From Lepisosteus oculatus (Eukaryota > Chordata > Actinopteri > Semionotiformes > Lepisosteidae), in assembly GCF_040954835.1 (NCBI RefSeq), contig NC_090716.1, positions 6,311,605 through 6,375,604 of the forward strand: a stretch of DNA of 64,000 bases. Reading direction: 5' to 3'. This document shows, piece after piece, positions 47,820 to 59,511 of the stretch; within the stretch, counting starts at the first letter, position 1; each line of letters begins with the position of its first letter. The notes beneath the pieces are model-generated. The model did no database searches and was not told where the DNA came from. It saw only the letters and a program-made list of their open reading frames with translations. Both the position numbers and the translations under genes were made by a program.

Positions 47820-49381
47820 CTTTAGGGAAAGCAATGTTGAACTTGACATGATGGGACAGTGGGTCAGAGGTTTGTCTGCAATGGGGAAGAGAATAACCAG
47901 TGTTTGGTTTTGTATGTCTTAACACATATTAATGTTCCTTTTAAAAGAAACTGCTATTCTCCAAACTTTGGTTTCCTGTCAGGTACTTTGAAAAACTGAA
48001 GCTTTATTTCTCCGTAGAGTTTAAATTACAACTAACCTTAAGCCATAATGATCATAATGAATTCAGATCTCTTGCGTTAAATTGCTTTCTGCCGATCACC
48101 TGTTTTAGCTTGTTTTCAACAAATAGCAAAGAAAAAGCTTTTTGTCAAATGTTAATGTGTGGCTTTCAGATTTTGTTTGTTCATTCTTCGTTTTCTAAAT
48201 TGTGAAATGTTTGTATCATAAATCTCATTTTTGTTTGTTTTAAGAGAGTTTGTAAAGTGTAAAATACTTTTATTCCTAAAATAAAAGCAGCTTCTATGAG
48301 TAATCAGCAACTGATTCCTGTCTGTATCTTATACAGCTCAGACTTAGCATAAGGTGGATGAGGAAAGTTTGTGAGGTACATACTGTATCGTATTTGATCA
48401 GTGTTTTGTTCATGAGGCCAAGTGTCTGTCAGTTTGGCCTTCTATGACCCGGTATTCCTGTATACTGATGTATATACAATATGTTCTTTAACAAATATAA
48501 TATGATTAAAGAATACAAGAGATAAGATATACAATATCTCAGTTTTCTTACATGCTCCTTGTATGATGTGGTTAAATAGAAAGTAAAATAAAAGTTTAGA
48601 TAAACAACATGTTTGTGCAAGTCAAATGGGGCATTGTCATTTTATAATAGTAAGATACTGTAGTTGAGTTCTAGTTGCATTACATAAGCAACTTTTGCTG
48701 TTTTACTGTGTGTAGTTTTATTTGGGGTGTGTTTAACAAAGCTTGATTACAGATTTGAATTGGAAAGCTTAGATTAGTTTCCAAAATTGTGATTGATCCA
48801 TGGGTGCAGTTCCTACAGGGCTTTCAACAGAAATGTACAGTCAATACCTTTTTGCCTGTAATGTGTAGTGTTTCTCACTAGAGGTCTCCTTTTCATAATA
48901 AAGTTATGCAACAGCTTAATCAAAAAATGATTTTTAAAAACAATTATATCAGAGTGTGATGTCTTTATCTTATCTTATAATGGCTAAATGGCAGTATTTT
49001 AGTCTTTCTTATGAAAAGACAGTAAATTAGCTTTCTTGGACCAGGTCCTGCCAATTATGATCTCCAGTTTCATTTGCACAAGCTAAACAAAAAGGCATCA
49101 CGTACACATTTGCTCTTAAAATTGAATAAGGCATGTGTGAGAAAAAGAAATGACACCTAGCACTTTAGATTTTGTCTGCAGCTACAGTACATGGAACTAT
49201 TTCAGTAGGAGTGGTATTGTAGCGTATTACAGAAGGGTTTGTTTTTGCTCTGCTTCTTATTGATTCGTTATAGAACCAATTACCCCCAGCAATTTTCTTT
49301 ATCCATATAATTCCCTTGGACAGTTTACAAAACTCAGGTTTTTGTTTCAGTTATTGGAAAGTCAACTTATTTTCTCTTGTA

Positions 49382-49496
49382 GCTCAAGTAGGGAGCTGCA
49401 TCAGCAGGCATAGGCTGCAAAGGAACAAGTGCAGGCTTATTCCATGTTGAAAAGAGAAGAAAAGAATCGTTTCAGCTGTAGAGCCTTCTTCAGGTG
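49382..49496 (-). mobile_element. Mini-element, complete copy with 15-bp target duplication
   Basis: A 115-bp insert is flanked by perfect direct repeats TTATTTTCTCTTGTA at 49367-49381 and 49497-49511. On the minus strand the order is CACCTGAAGAAGGCT, CAGCTGAAACGATTC, a CT-rich tract ending TTTTCAACATGGAATAA, then 'cttgttcctttgcagcctat' and 'gctgatgcagctc'. It is clearly the same element as at 59.4 kb. Long, variable target duplications point to retroposition. Confidence 0.85.
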
Positions 49497-52400
49497 TTAT
49501 TTTCTCTTGTACTGTGTATTTTAATAAGGTGTCCATGGCTCCAATTAATTGCTCCGGGATCTGCTGTTCACGCAGAATGTTGCTCTGGTGGACTAAAGCA
49601 GCTGAAACGTTTATGGGAGGATCTGTGTGTAAGCACCGGTGAGCCGCTGTTCCGTACATGGCCTCAGGAGCTGCTCCGCTCACTTGAAAAGAGAGCACTT
49701 TACTGCATTATGCACCGATTCTAAAACATTTAGAAGAGGGCTCGGGGAAATTACCCTTCCTTCTGCAAGGTGCCGAAAGTCAAGCCAATTAATAATCCAC
49801 AAAGGGACTGAGAGGAGTGGTATCTGTGAAAATCATGGGGAAGATTAAATTGCATCCTAGATGTTATTGATGTGCTCTTATGGTGTATTAGAAGTTTTGT
49901 AAAAAACAACAACATGGGGGTATCCACTGCTACCACTGGACTTGAACAGACCTAAAACCTTTAGGTATATGACTCCCTTGTGACTCTATTCTTTATAAAT
50001 TGTTCTGCCTTGAATTGAATCACTATCAGTCCAATATCGTTCTGTACCTTGCCATGCCTTTGATGAGCAACAGTGTAAACAGTCTGGACAAGAACAGGAT
50101 AAGTCCATTGACATCTGTTACTATGCATTAGTATCATCTTCTCACTTAGAAGCATGAATAAATACAGCAATATTCTACAATTGTCTTCTGTCAGCAACTG
50201 AAAACAGCAGTGAGATCTGTGAAAATCAGCTTTGCAATGAAGTATCAAAAAATATTGATACCCTTTATAACCGATTTTTAGCCTGACTTGATTGTTTAGA
50301 TTGTTATCATAAATAGCATTCAATAGAAAAAATGCTGTCTCTAATTTTATGTGATAAGCAGAGTAAATATAAAACTGGGCACTTTGCAGCATACACCATA
50401 CAGCTCTTTTCTTCTGTTATTTTCCAAAAATATGTTTTTTAGGGAAAGGCTGACATTAAAACAGATTGCATGAGTTTCCCAACTTGCAGGTCTGCGGGAG
50501 AAATAAGGACAAATTCATCTGGGCATTTTAAATTAATATTTTAAAAATTCCATTAGAATTTATCCTGAAATTAGGTTACTAATTCCTCTATATCTCATTA
50601 ACGCTGCTTAAATTTATGCAAAAATGTCCGTCCTTTCATGTTGACTACAGTTATCCTGCAAATTGAAAGCTACCTGGATTATTCATCATCTAAAATTCAA
50701 TTGGCTGTAATTATCTAAAGTGCCTCAGCAAAAATGTAGTATTTGGGAAGGACATGGCTTAAACTGTTAGAAGGAATCCATAAAATAATTCCTTGCTGTT
50801 GCTGTATATACTGTAGCAGTTATTATGCCAGTGATCCCAATGTACAATACATATAGGATGGGACCCACTTTCTCTTCATTGGATTCTAAAACAAAACTCC
50901 ACATCGAAAGAGCCTCAGGCAAGAACTGAACATTGGAACCAAGTGCTTCTCTAGTTGAGAGTGCTGTCATGCAGCAGTCCTACTGTAACGGCCATGCCAC
51001 CACACTTCTGTCAGTGGAGAAAACAGATTCTAAAAATAAGGCATTCCATAGGTATATACTGTATTCAGTGCTGAGAAAACATCAGATCAGCAGCTTTTAT
51101 AGCATCTGTACATTCATCTCATGTGAAACTCTTCTGAGATACAGGTTATTTCCCGCAATTTATAAGTTTAGAATGACTTATGTTCAGTACATTTCACATC
51201 AAACAAATTATTAAAATGATGGCCTCCGTTTTGCTGTGCAAAGAAATGTTGTCATTCTTTTTCTGCACCTGGTTGTTGTTGGACCACCTGGATGATGATG
51301 ACTTTTTTAAAGAATTTTGTAGGTTGGCGGAACAAATCTTGTCTTGAATTTGCTTAATACCTGTAGGAGAACAAATACTTTTTTTTTCAAATGTACCTTT
51401 CACCTAAGCTATTGCTTAGTGAAAATGCTTGTTTTAATGAAAATACATTTTACATGCTGAGCTGGTTTGCATTCACTCTTTTCCTTTTTCGCTTAAAAGG
51501 AAAGGTTATTAAAACACATGCTATATCTGCTGATATCTGGCATGTCAGCGGAATGACTTTTGTCGGACCAGACTGACGTATCTTTCTTGTGTTTCAGGCT
51601 GTTGTGTGTTTCTAAAGCCCAGCAGGTACTATTGTACAGTATACCACAGCATTTGTTTAATGTACCTTGTTCTTTAAAGAAAATGATCTTTCTGATATAT
51701 AATTCAATTTATTGAACAGTCATTACTCATACAGTATCACATGATAATTGATTTGTAAACCATGAAATACAACATAAAGGGTGTATTAGTGCATTGGTGC
51801 ATTCATTCAGGCCTGCTGCAATCATGTTATGAATAGATTCAGGGATCACAACTCACCAGTCACACCAGGAGGGGCGTTATGGACAAGCTCGGAGATATGA
51901 ATGGGCTGTTTCCCTGGTTACAAAGCACAGTGCAGGGGTAAATAGGCCAATCAATGTGGGTAACTTGAAATGAAATATCAAATTAATCTGCAGTAACTGC
52001 ACCCAGTTGACTTGAGCTCACTTATTAGTGGAGTGAGACAGCATGAATATTAAGAGATAGAAACCATTAATAGGTAATACACTACAAACTCTGTATAGGA
52101 TAAAGGATAAGAAAGAAGTTTATGAAATGATTAAAATAACAACAGGGTCCAATTAATGAAAAGTAAAACAGGATATTTGGGATATTCCAGTAGAGGCTTA
52201 AGTAAAATAAAACTAGAAAGTTGTTCTAGCATTGAAACAGCAGAAGAGCCTTAAAAGATGGCTGATGCACTATTACTAAGTGCTGTTGCCAAGTGGGCTG
52301 GATGGGTCAAGTGAACTCCCCTCATTTGTAACGTGTTTTATGAACAGTATTTCACTCAGGTGATCACCAAGGAAGAAGTCAATAGAATGCCAGGTGGTGG

Positions 52401-52546
52401 AAGGACAACGTTCTTAATATTATTTCTTATCACATTCAGGATATAGGATATACATATGTGGAAAATGTGCATATTTGGATTGACAATAATAAAAAACAGG
52501 ATACAGATAAGAGGCAAATGCTAAGATTTGGGCACACTAATTAATA

Positions 52547-52650
52547 GAGTACCACAGGGATCTATACTAGAACCACTGCTCTGATTCTGGGTATTTAATA
52601 AACTAGTCACGTTTGCAGGTTATACCAAAATAGGAGTCGCAAATAAAATT
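52547..52650 (+). mobile_element. Decayed LINE reverse-transcriptase fragment
   Basis: One frame reads VPQGSILEPLL, a stop, then TFAGYTKIGVA. These correspond to the VPQGSxLGPLLF and FADDTK motifs of non-LTR reverse transcriptases of CR1/L2 type. The catalytic aspartates are lost, the spacing between motifs is shortened and an internal stop is present, so it is a dead fossil. More of the element may extend on either side but is too diverged for me to bound. Confidence 0.7.
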
Positions 52651-53160
52651 CAAAAAGCTTTAGATAAAAATTGCAGACTAGGAAAACACCTGACATATGA
52701 TGTTAAATTGAGGGTGTTGCATGCAGATACCCCTAAACCTTAACTAGGTTTGAACAGAAAAGGCTTCAAAGAGACCTAGTGTATTCAGAGTCCTTAAAGG
52801 CACTTACATTGAACCACTTAAACACGTGGTAACTGTTCCGAATGACCTCGGCATTGTATTTTTTTTTTGACTTGGCTGCTACAATAGCAATATTCATTGC
52901 AACAAGAAAAAATGTATATACTGTAACCACTTTTTGGTTGACAACATCCAATTCTGACACCATTTCAAGTAACTAAAGTATTATTTAATATTTTTCAGAA
53001 GTTTAACTTGCCCTGCTGTGCACTCCATTGAATTAACGACGGATTTTGCATTTTAAGTTGATTTGTTTTCTGAGACGATGACGACAAAGACGATTCTCCT
53101 TGTTTTTCCGGTTAATATCAACGTACACAGGTCCGCTCCGCCTGTTTCTGGGGACCTGGA

Positions 53161-53322
53161 ATGAGAAGCTGGCGCCTCGCCTCCCAATCTCTCTCTCTCT
53201 GTGTGTGTGTGTTGTTTCTCTCGCCTCTCCTCCTTAACTGGATTTCCATCGCAGCATCCCTGCTACTGGGCTACTACTTTCTCCAGGAGCGAACGAATGG
53301 ATATATAATAATAGGGCAGAGA
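53161..53322 (+). promoter_or_regulatory. mapk8ip1: mapk8ip1 5' leader with in-frame upstream ATG
   Basis: An ATG at 53161 is in frame with the mapk8ip1 start, with no stop over 54 codons. The extension would be strongly hydrophobic (CVCVLFLSPLLLNWISIA region), unlike any part of JIP1, which is cytosolic. A TATA-like ATATATAATA lies at about 53.30 kb. I take this as untranslated leader. Confidence 0.5.
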
Positions 53323-53405
53323 ATGGCGGATAGAGAAAAAAGAAACCCGTCTCCAACTGGATCCCCTTTCTTGGGTTTGCACATCACCTCCTCGCCTAAT
53401 TTCAG
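53323..53405 (+). CDS. mapk8ip1: JNK-interacting protein 1 (JIP1), first coding exon, partial
   Basis: JIP1 is a cytosolic scaffold that binds MLK, MKK7 and JNK and links cargo to kinesin-1. This exon encodes the first 27 residues plus two bases: MADREKRNPSPTGSPFLGLH then ITSSPNF and a split Arg. The SPFLGLHI.S.PNFR block is the conserved JIP1 N-terminus. The donor AG|GTAATA follows at phase 2. The remaining exons (JNK-binding domain, SH3, PTB) are not in the window; none was found up to base 64000, so intron 1 exceeds 10 kb. The position after cry2 on the same strand matches human. Confidence 0.93.
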
Positions 53406-55027
53406 GTAATAGAGCTCAGGATAATCAAAGGGTACCGCAAACCCCTATCGAGCCTAAGGGCTTTTCGGATAACGAAGCTGGTGACGGATTGAAAACAGTG
53501 ACAGGCTATAGCAGATAGATTGTTACTGCAGAAAGGGGATGCTCATGAATATACTGTAGTAGTGGTTGCTTCCGAGACGGAAAGTGCATTGTTTTTTTCC
53601 GTGCATCCCGTTATGTAAATTGAATCGATACAGAGAACCGGGGCAAGGCTGGCGGACGCACACAAATAGTTGCTGTTTACAAACACGAGTCTTTCTCATG
53701 TAAATTAAAGGGCGTAGTCCATTTTTATTCAGGTGAACAGATTGAAAACTCCCGTGATCTTGACGACACTGCGCGGAGGAAACAAAACAGATATCAAAGC
53801 TCTGTTTGTTGCTGTTAGAAGTTGGAAAGCGCTGCACGTTATTTTGTTACTGTTTTTGGTTTGGGCTTATTATTTTGCATCAAATCTCGAACACGAATGA
53901 ACTCATTGATCATTTGGAATTGATGAGAATATTAGGCGAAAAGACTACTCGTGAAATCTAAATATCACCATTATTTACTCTTCACTAGAAATGTAAAATA
54001 TAGATTTAACATACTATAAATATATTACGTATCTACTGTACCTATTTATCTAAATAGAGGCATCACACAGCTTTTCAGGTATGTGTGCAACTGGTTGACA
54101 GCAACAGTCATAGTGCTTGTGTGTGAAAAGTCGATACAGAGCGTGAATGGTTTGTTACTAGTTTGGTAGTAACTTTATAATTACCTGACCTTATAATCGA
54201 GAAATATGCATTGTATTTATTCAAGATATTAAGCAAATAAGAGTAAATCCGAACATGCATTATTCTGCTAAATACTTAAGCTCGGAGAGAGGTCGCTATT
54301 AGAACTTTGAATCTGTTGTCCATTTTATGGCATTCAAACCTCCTAAATCCAGTACATTACTACAGCCTTTGCACTTGTGCATAATTTTGCTTCAAGAACT
54401 TAAGGATGCTTTGATTGAATCTGTTATCTGCAGAAAGAAAACAACCTTGGAAACATGTTTCTGTTTCATAGCATTGTGGTTAAAAAATCACAGCAAACAT
54501 TTCACTTTTCCATCAGCATAAACGTTATAGATCAGAAGCCTTTATGGTCTCTAAGGGTAACATGTTTCACCATTTTTATCAGGGTGCAGGATGTGTACAT
54601 CTCTTTTAAAGGGGAAACAAGAAAATGCAGTGATGAGATCTGTCATGCACAGTGTGTGGGGTATGTGCAGTGGTTCGGCTGCTGCTGCCACAGAGTATAC
54701 AGAGAAAAAATGATGAGATCTTGCTGTACAAAAATATGTTACAGTGACATATTCATATCTAGTGGGGTTTCAAAACTCAACAAATTAGGAAAGTATTTGT
54801 GCTGAACGTCAGAAACTGCTCCTGACAAGTATCTTTGCATCTGATTGAAGTGGATAAAAATGTGCACCAGCCAATATTTTCTTGCAGTGTGGGATGCTGT
54901 CCCATTGCAATTGCATACCAAGAATAAGATGCTGACATTAACAAGTAAACAATCATTGCACAGACTGTTGTGATTATTACGGTGACTAAAGTACATGACA
55001 AATGTATTGTTATACTGTGCACAATAC

Positions 55028-55059
55028 TGAAAACTCAGTATTTATGTACTGAGTTTTCA
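55028..55059. repeat. Perfect 13-bp hairpin
   Basis: TGAAAACTCAGTA, loop TTTATG, then TACTGAGTTTTCA. It lies in intron 1 of mapk8ip1. No function can be read from it. Confidence 0.7.
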
Positions 55060-55744
55060 ACCTGTCAAAAATATTAACACACTGTAAAGGAATGTCCACA
55101 CTTGCTTTATTTATGTACAGTATGTGTTTAACTTTCAAGAGACGTAATCTGTCACAGAACTAAGTCAGGATGCACTACAGGGACTGTCATTGCCTACATT
55201 ATTCAGTAAATTCCATAAAATAATAATCTGTAAATCCCTTTTTTTGTTACGTTTAGCTTTCCTGTATTTCTGGGATAACCTTTAAAAATCCCCAGCACTT
55301 CACATGTTGGCTGGTTCCCAACAGAAAGACATCTGTTGACTTATTTTTTATTTACAGTCATTTGCAAGGGTTAGTTTCACAACATGTTATTGCAGTCGTT
55401 TAAAAAACTAGTGTGATATTTTTAATGCTATCTTCTGCTGAAGGCTCAATGGCCCTTATGTGACTTTTCCGGTGTACAGATTGCCTTCCATCAACAAATG
55501 AATGCATTAATGACTGAATAATGATAATAATAGAATTCTGTAATTTGCAGCAAATTAAATCTGACTGCCTGCATACTGAAAGTACCTGCTTAGTTGATTC
55601 AGTATGCTCTTCATGCATCTTTTAGTTCTTTTCAGAAATGTAATCTAAAATGTCAGTAATGTTGGAATTAGATAAACAAATCATTTTTAGCAGGACCTTT
55701 CCTTTGGTTTTCATGCTATTGAAAATGATTTAATTTCATCAGGG

Positions 55745-55940
55745 GCAACAGGAGGTTAGGTTCTAGACTTGTAACTGGAAGGTTGTGGGTTCCAATCCCA
55801 GCTGAGGCTCTGCTGTTGCACTCTTGAGCAAGGTAGTACTTCAACCAAATTGCTCCAGTTGCACCATACCCAGCTGTATAAATATGTGCAAATGCAGTTC
55901 AATTTGGATCAAACCATCAGCCAAATAAATTAATAATAAC
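55745..55940 (+). mobile_element. tRNA-derived fish SINE
   Basis: It has an A-box-like 'ggttaggttctagacttg', a B-box-like 'ggttgtgggttccaatccca', then 'cactcttgagcaaggtagta', 'attgctccagttgcaccata' and 'cccagctgtataaat', ending in an A/T-rich 'aaataaattaataataac'. The layout is that of a common fish tRNA-SINE. Two fragments of the family lie elsewhere in the window (36.1 kb, 14.5 kb). Confidence 0.75.
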
Positions 55941-57269
55941 GAAGGAGAAAGTAGAAGAGGGGAAAGATTGTGAAATTTGGGAAACAAATCAAGTGTCATC
56001 TGAATGGTCAGTGCATACATACTGCATGCTCATACCTATCTCTCTGTTATCAGGCAGCCAGTCATTTTTAGTGATTATAATAAAAGTGATGCAGAAATAA
56101 GTCAATATAAATACAAATGGAGATGTTTAGTAGAGCTCACATAGTATAGTTGTGATTGCCACAGCATTATCCAAATTACCTCTAATTAAATAACAATTGA
56201 ATGTTAACAGTTATAAATTATAAATACTATAATGTTATCCTGATATCCATGGAATACTATACTTTGCTAAAAGCTAGTCCTGTTATTCAATATAAGAGTT
56301 ATGAATATAAGCTATAATATGAGCTAAATAAATATCAGAATTATGTTAAATATACTACAGTTTTGTCTTTGGCAAATCATACAGTACAGTATATCATACA
56401 AAAATCTATGATGATAATTCCCAGTGTTTATTGATTTTTTACTGACTTATTCATGCATGTAATATTGTGACATAAAACTCATATTACATCTTGATCAAGT
56501 ATCCTGACCTCAGTTTCCCTAATTTCAAGTCCTTTGATTACAAATGCACAGTAAACAGCACTCCGGATTTGGTGTTTTGAGTTTGTAATTAAGGGAAATT
56601 GCCCATGATGTACAACCTTATTTCACATTTAGTTTTCCTAATTTAGAGCTGATTTAATGTCCAAGGCAGTATTTGTGTTCTGAAGCAAAGATGTTGTTTT
56701 TCATGAGAAAAACAAAATTGAATAAGATAAGAAGACTAATTAAGGTACCTAGTGGATCACACACACAGCACACCGGGTATGCATTTTTTATTCTCAAAGA
56801 CCTTAAACTCTGTTTGGCTTGGGGACAAATGCAGGCCATTTACAGTATGTTATAAAAGTGGAATCCATTCAAAGTAGTTGCAGATTCTTTTTCATCTTCT
56901 TTTTGTATTGGACACTTGTTATATTTATTACTACCCATAACATAAGGCACATTCTTCTATGTCCTGAAAGCCACTTGTGATCTCAGGCATGTCTTTGATC
57001 ACTGACATACATTTGACTCTGAAACTGCTGTGAACAGCCTTTGTGTTGAGGAGTGTTCTGCTTACCACCTATTTTTAAGTGGGTGATCTGACAGAAGTTC
57101 AATACTAACATTTTGGGCAGTAGTTATCAGTTGTTTTCATATGATTGGCTCTCCTTTTGATGTTACCATTCCATAAGCATTCAGCTGATTTTTCAACAAT
57201 AAGTCCTGTGGTCTCTTATTAACGCTGCCCTCATGTTAATATTTATGTAAAGAAATTAAAGATTTCCAG

Positions 57270-57350
57270 TTCTGGTCAATAGGAATATAATTGTCCTAAT
57301 AGAAAAAAACAGTCCTAGACCATATGTTTCTTTGAGTTGATACAGTTTAC
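57270..57350 (+). repeat. Duplicated intronic block, copy 1
   Basis: It contains 'tggtcaataggaatataat', 'tgtcctaata' and 'agtcctagaccatatgtttc'. The same order recurs about 915 bases downstream. Confidence 0.55.
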
Positions 57351-58184
57351 CCTTTAAGCAAATGTAAAGCAGAAATTCTATAATAAAAAATAAAGTAATA
57401 GTTGTAATGTAGTACAGTAGCATTCTTGCATTGCTTTATGGATTAGACCTTTTAAAATGCATTCCTTTATTTCACCGAGTCTTCTTCGTTTGTTTATGTT
57501 TCTTACAAATACAGTATAAATTGGTGCTGTGAATAGGGACAAAATACAGTTCATCCAAGTGTAGAATCTGAACTTGTAGTAGATGAGATGCATATTTTCA
57601 GACAAATGTCCTCAAAAGAGCTGATTAAGACTCTGATAAAGACACCATAGTCACTATATCTTAATATTCCTGAGGATTACACAGAGCAGAGAACAATGAG
57701 GTGCTATCTGTAAAGATATGTGCAAAGGAAACTGTTCTCTGTCACAAATAAATAACCACATAACAAAAACTTGCTGCTGAAGAGCTACAGTTTAATATGG
57801 ACATATCACATTCACTCAATTTTTGAAAGTCTTGTCTACATAATGTATGTGATTCATTACCTGAACACACATACTACCTGAAATAAAAATAGTAAAATTG
57901 TATACAGTAATTCTACAAATTACAGTTGAATGACTGAATGTACTTTACTGATCTATGGAAAATAGCATTTCCATATTTTTAAGAAGGAAAATGTCCCTGG
58001 ACCTTTTACTCTCATCTCTAGGTGTTTCCATCAGTAGTGAATGGTGCATCTTATTTAATGGGGAATATTATATGAAAGCTCCTGCTTTTTAGTAGCTTTC
58101 TGAATTCTAATGCCCTGCCTTGTAGAGGAAGTCTTCTACAAAGCACATATTTCCTCTTTCATACTAATGCTCTGTTCACCATGT

Positions 58185-58280
58185 TTTGGTCAATAGAAAT
58201 AAAATCATCCTAATAACAGAGCCTATAAAAAATAGTTCCAGACCATATGTCTCGTTCTTTTCAAATTGATTTAATGAGGT
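58185..58280 (+). repeat. Duplicated intronic block, copy 2
   Basis: It contains 'tggtcaatagaaataaaat', 'catcctaataacagagcc' and 'agttccagaccatatgtctc'. It has an insertion relative to copy 1 and scattered substitutions. Either an old local duplication or two copies of an unnamed repeat. Confidence 0.55.
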
Positions 58281-59387
58281 TGTTCTATACAGCAGATGTT
58301 ACTGTGGATTATTTTACCTTTTTTGTCTTTTATTGTTTTTCAGCCTATTCCATCAATTTCTTCAATTTATTTCTTCATCAGTAAAACTACTGCTGAAGAC
58401 ATTTTGGACCAAGTCTGAACCACTGTGATCTATTTTTCTTCTTCAAGTACAAACGCTTTGTGGCGTTACTGCTGGTGTAGTAAGATCTATCAGAAAATAC
58501 CTGTCTGCCCTGTCAGGATTTCCCATTTAACATGAGAGTCTTTTTTGGACTTTATGTAATTGCTCAATTTAAGCATTGACTGCAAGACATTTAAGGCAGA
58601 TTTCTTGACAGTATACTGCTTCTTGACAGTGGTATTAAATCTCGCTGAACGTTTTCCTTTATTATATTTGTGCTTTTGTTTTGTCCAGTACTATATTGTT
58701 ATATACAGTACAATATACAGTTAGTGTTCAATCAGTTTGAACACCAGTAAGAAAAAAGGCTAGAGGATAGGTTAGTACATACTTTTAAAATAACTCATAG
58801 TGCATGTCTGATCTTTAAATTATAGCTACAGTTTATCGTATATGCATGGAATGTGTGCAGTTTTTCATTGCAATTGATAGCGAAAAGATTGCAGCTAAAA
58901 GTTGTCATTTTTCCAGTCCTGAGATTGTTCTGTGTTGGGATAGCTTCAGCTTTTAATATGGTGACCTAAAAAACCCCATCATATTAGTTAATGTTTGTAG
59001 GAATAAATGTGTTTTTGAAATACAGTGTTTCTGGTGTTGCACAATTATTGTTCCATTTTGACAGTAATTAAATTTAAATAATTAAATTCCAGTATAATTT
59101 CATTTGGGGATATAGCTTTCTTCATTCATGCTAAACATACCCTGATTTGGGTTATTATAGGACTGCTACGCATTGCATTAGCACAATTCCAGAAATATAT
59201 AAAACATGGTAGTCAAATTAACAGTTTTTTAAATAAGAAGCACTTAGAAAATTCAAATTAAATATATAATTTGGGAGGCCAGTGATTTGGTGAATTGGGG
59301 ATTTTTCCAACGTTTTATATAGGCTGTAGTCTTTGCTTTTGCTAGAACCAGCCTTTTCTTCTGAATTATATGGGCACTCGTGTACAG

Positions 59388-59511
59388 ACACCTGAAGAAG
59401 GCTCCACGGCCGAAACGTTGTGTTCTCTTTCTCCTTTTTTTCAGCATGGAATAAACCTATTACTTGTTCCTTTGCAGCCTACGCATGCTGACGCAGCTAC
59501 CCACCTGAACT
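59388..59511 (+). mobile_element. Mini-element, complete copy with 12-bp target duplication
   Basis: A 124-bp insert is flanked by exact direct repeats ACTCGTGTACAG at 59376-59387 and 59512-59523. Order of parts: ACACCTGAAGAAGGCTCCAC, GGCCGAAACGTTGTG, a polypyrimidine tract CTCTTTCTCCTTTTTTTCAG, CATGGAATAAACC, then 'cctttgcagcctacgcatgc' and 'tgacgcagctacc'. It has no coding frame and no tRNA, 5S or 7SL similarity that I can see. It lies in sense orientation in mapk8ip1 intron 1. Confidence 0.85.

Larger units (their letters stand above)
44905..53160. other. cry2 3' UTR and intergenic region to mapk8ip1
   Basis: The first part is the cry2 3' untranslated region, with several AATAAA sites. 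The rest has no supported exon. Identified inserts are a hAT MITE (47.4 kb), a complete mini-element (49.4 kb) and a reverse-transcriptase fossil (52.5 kb). Confidence 0.6.

Noticed and set aside
55028-55059. Rho-independent-terminator-like hairpin
   Set aside because: The DNA is vertebrate intronic sequence; such terminators are not used there and no T-run follows the stem.
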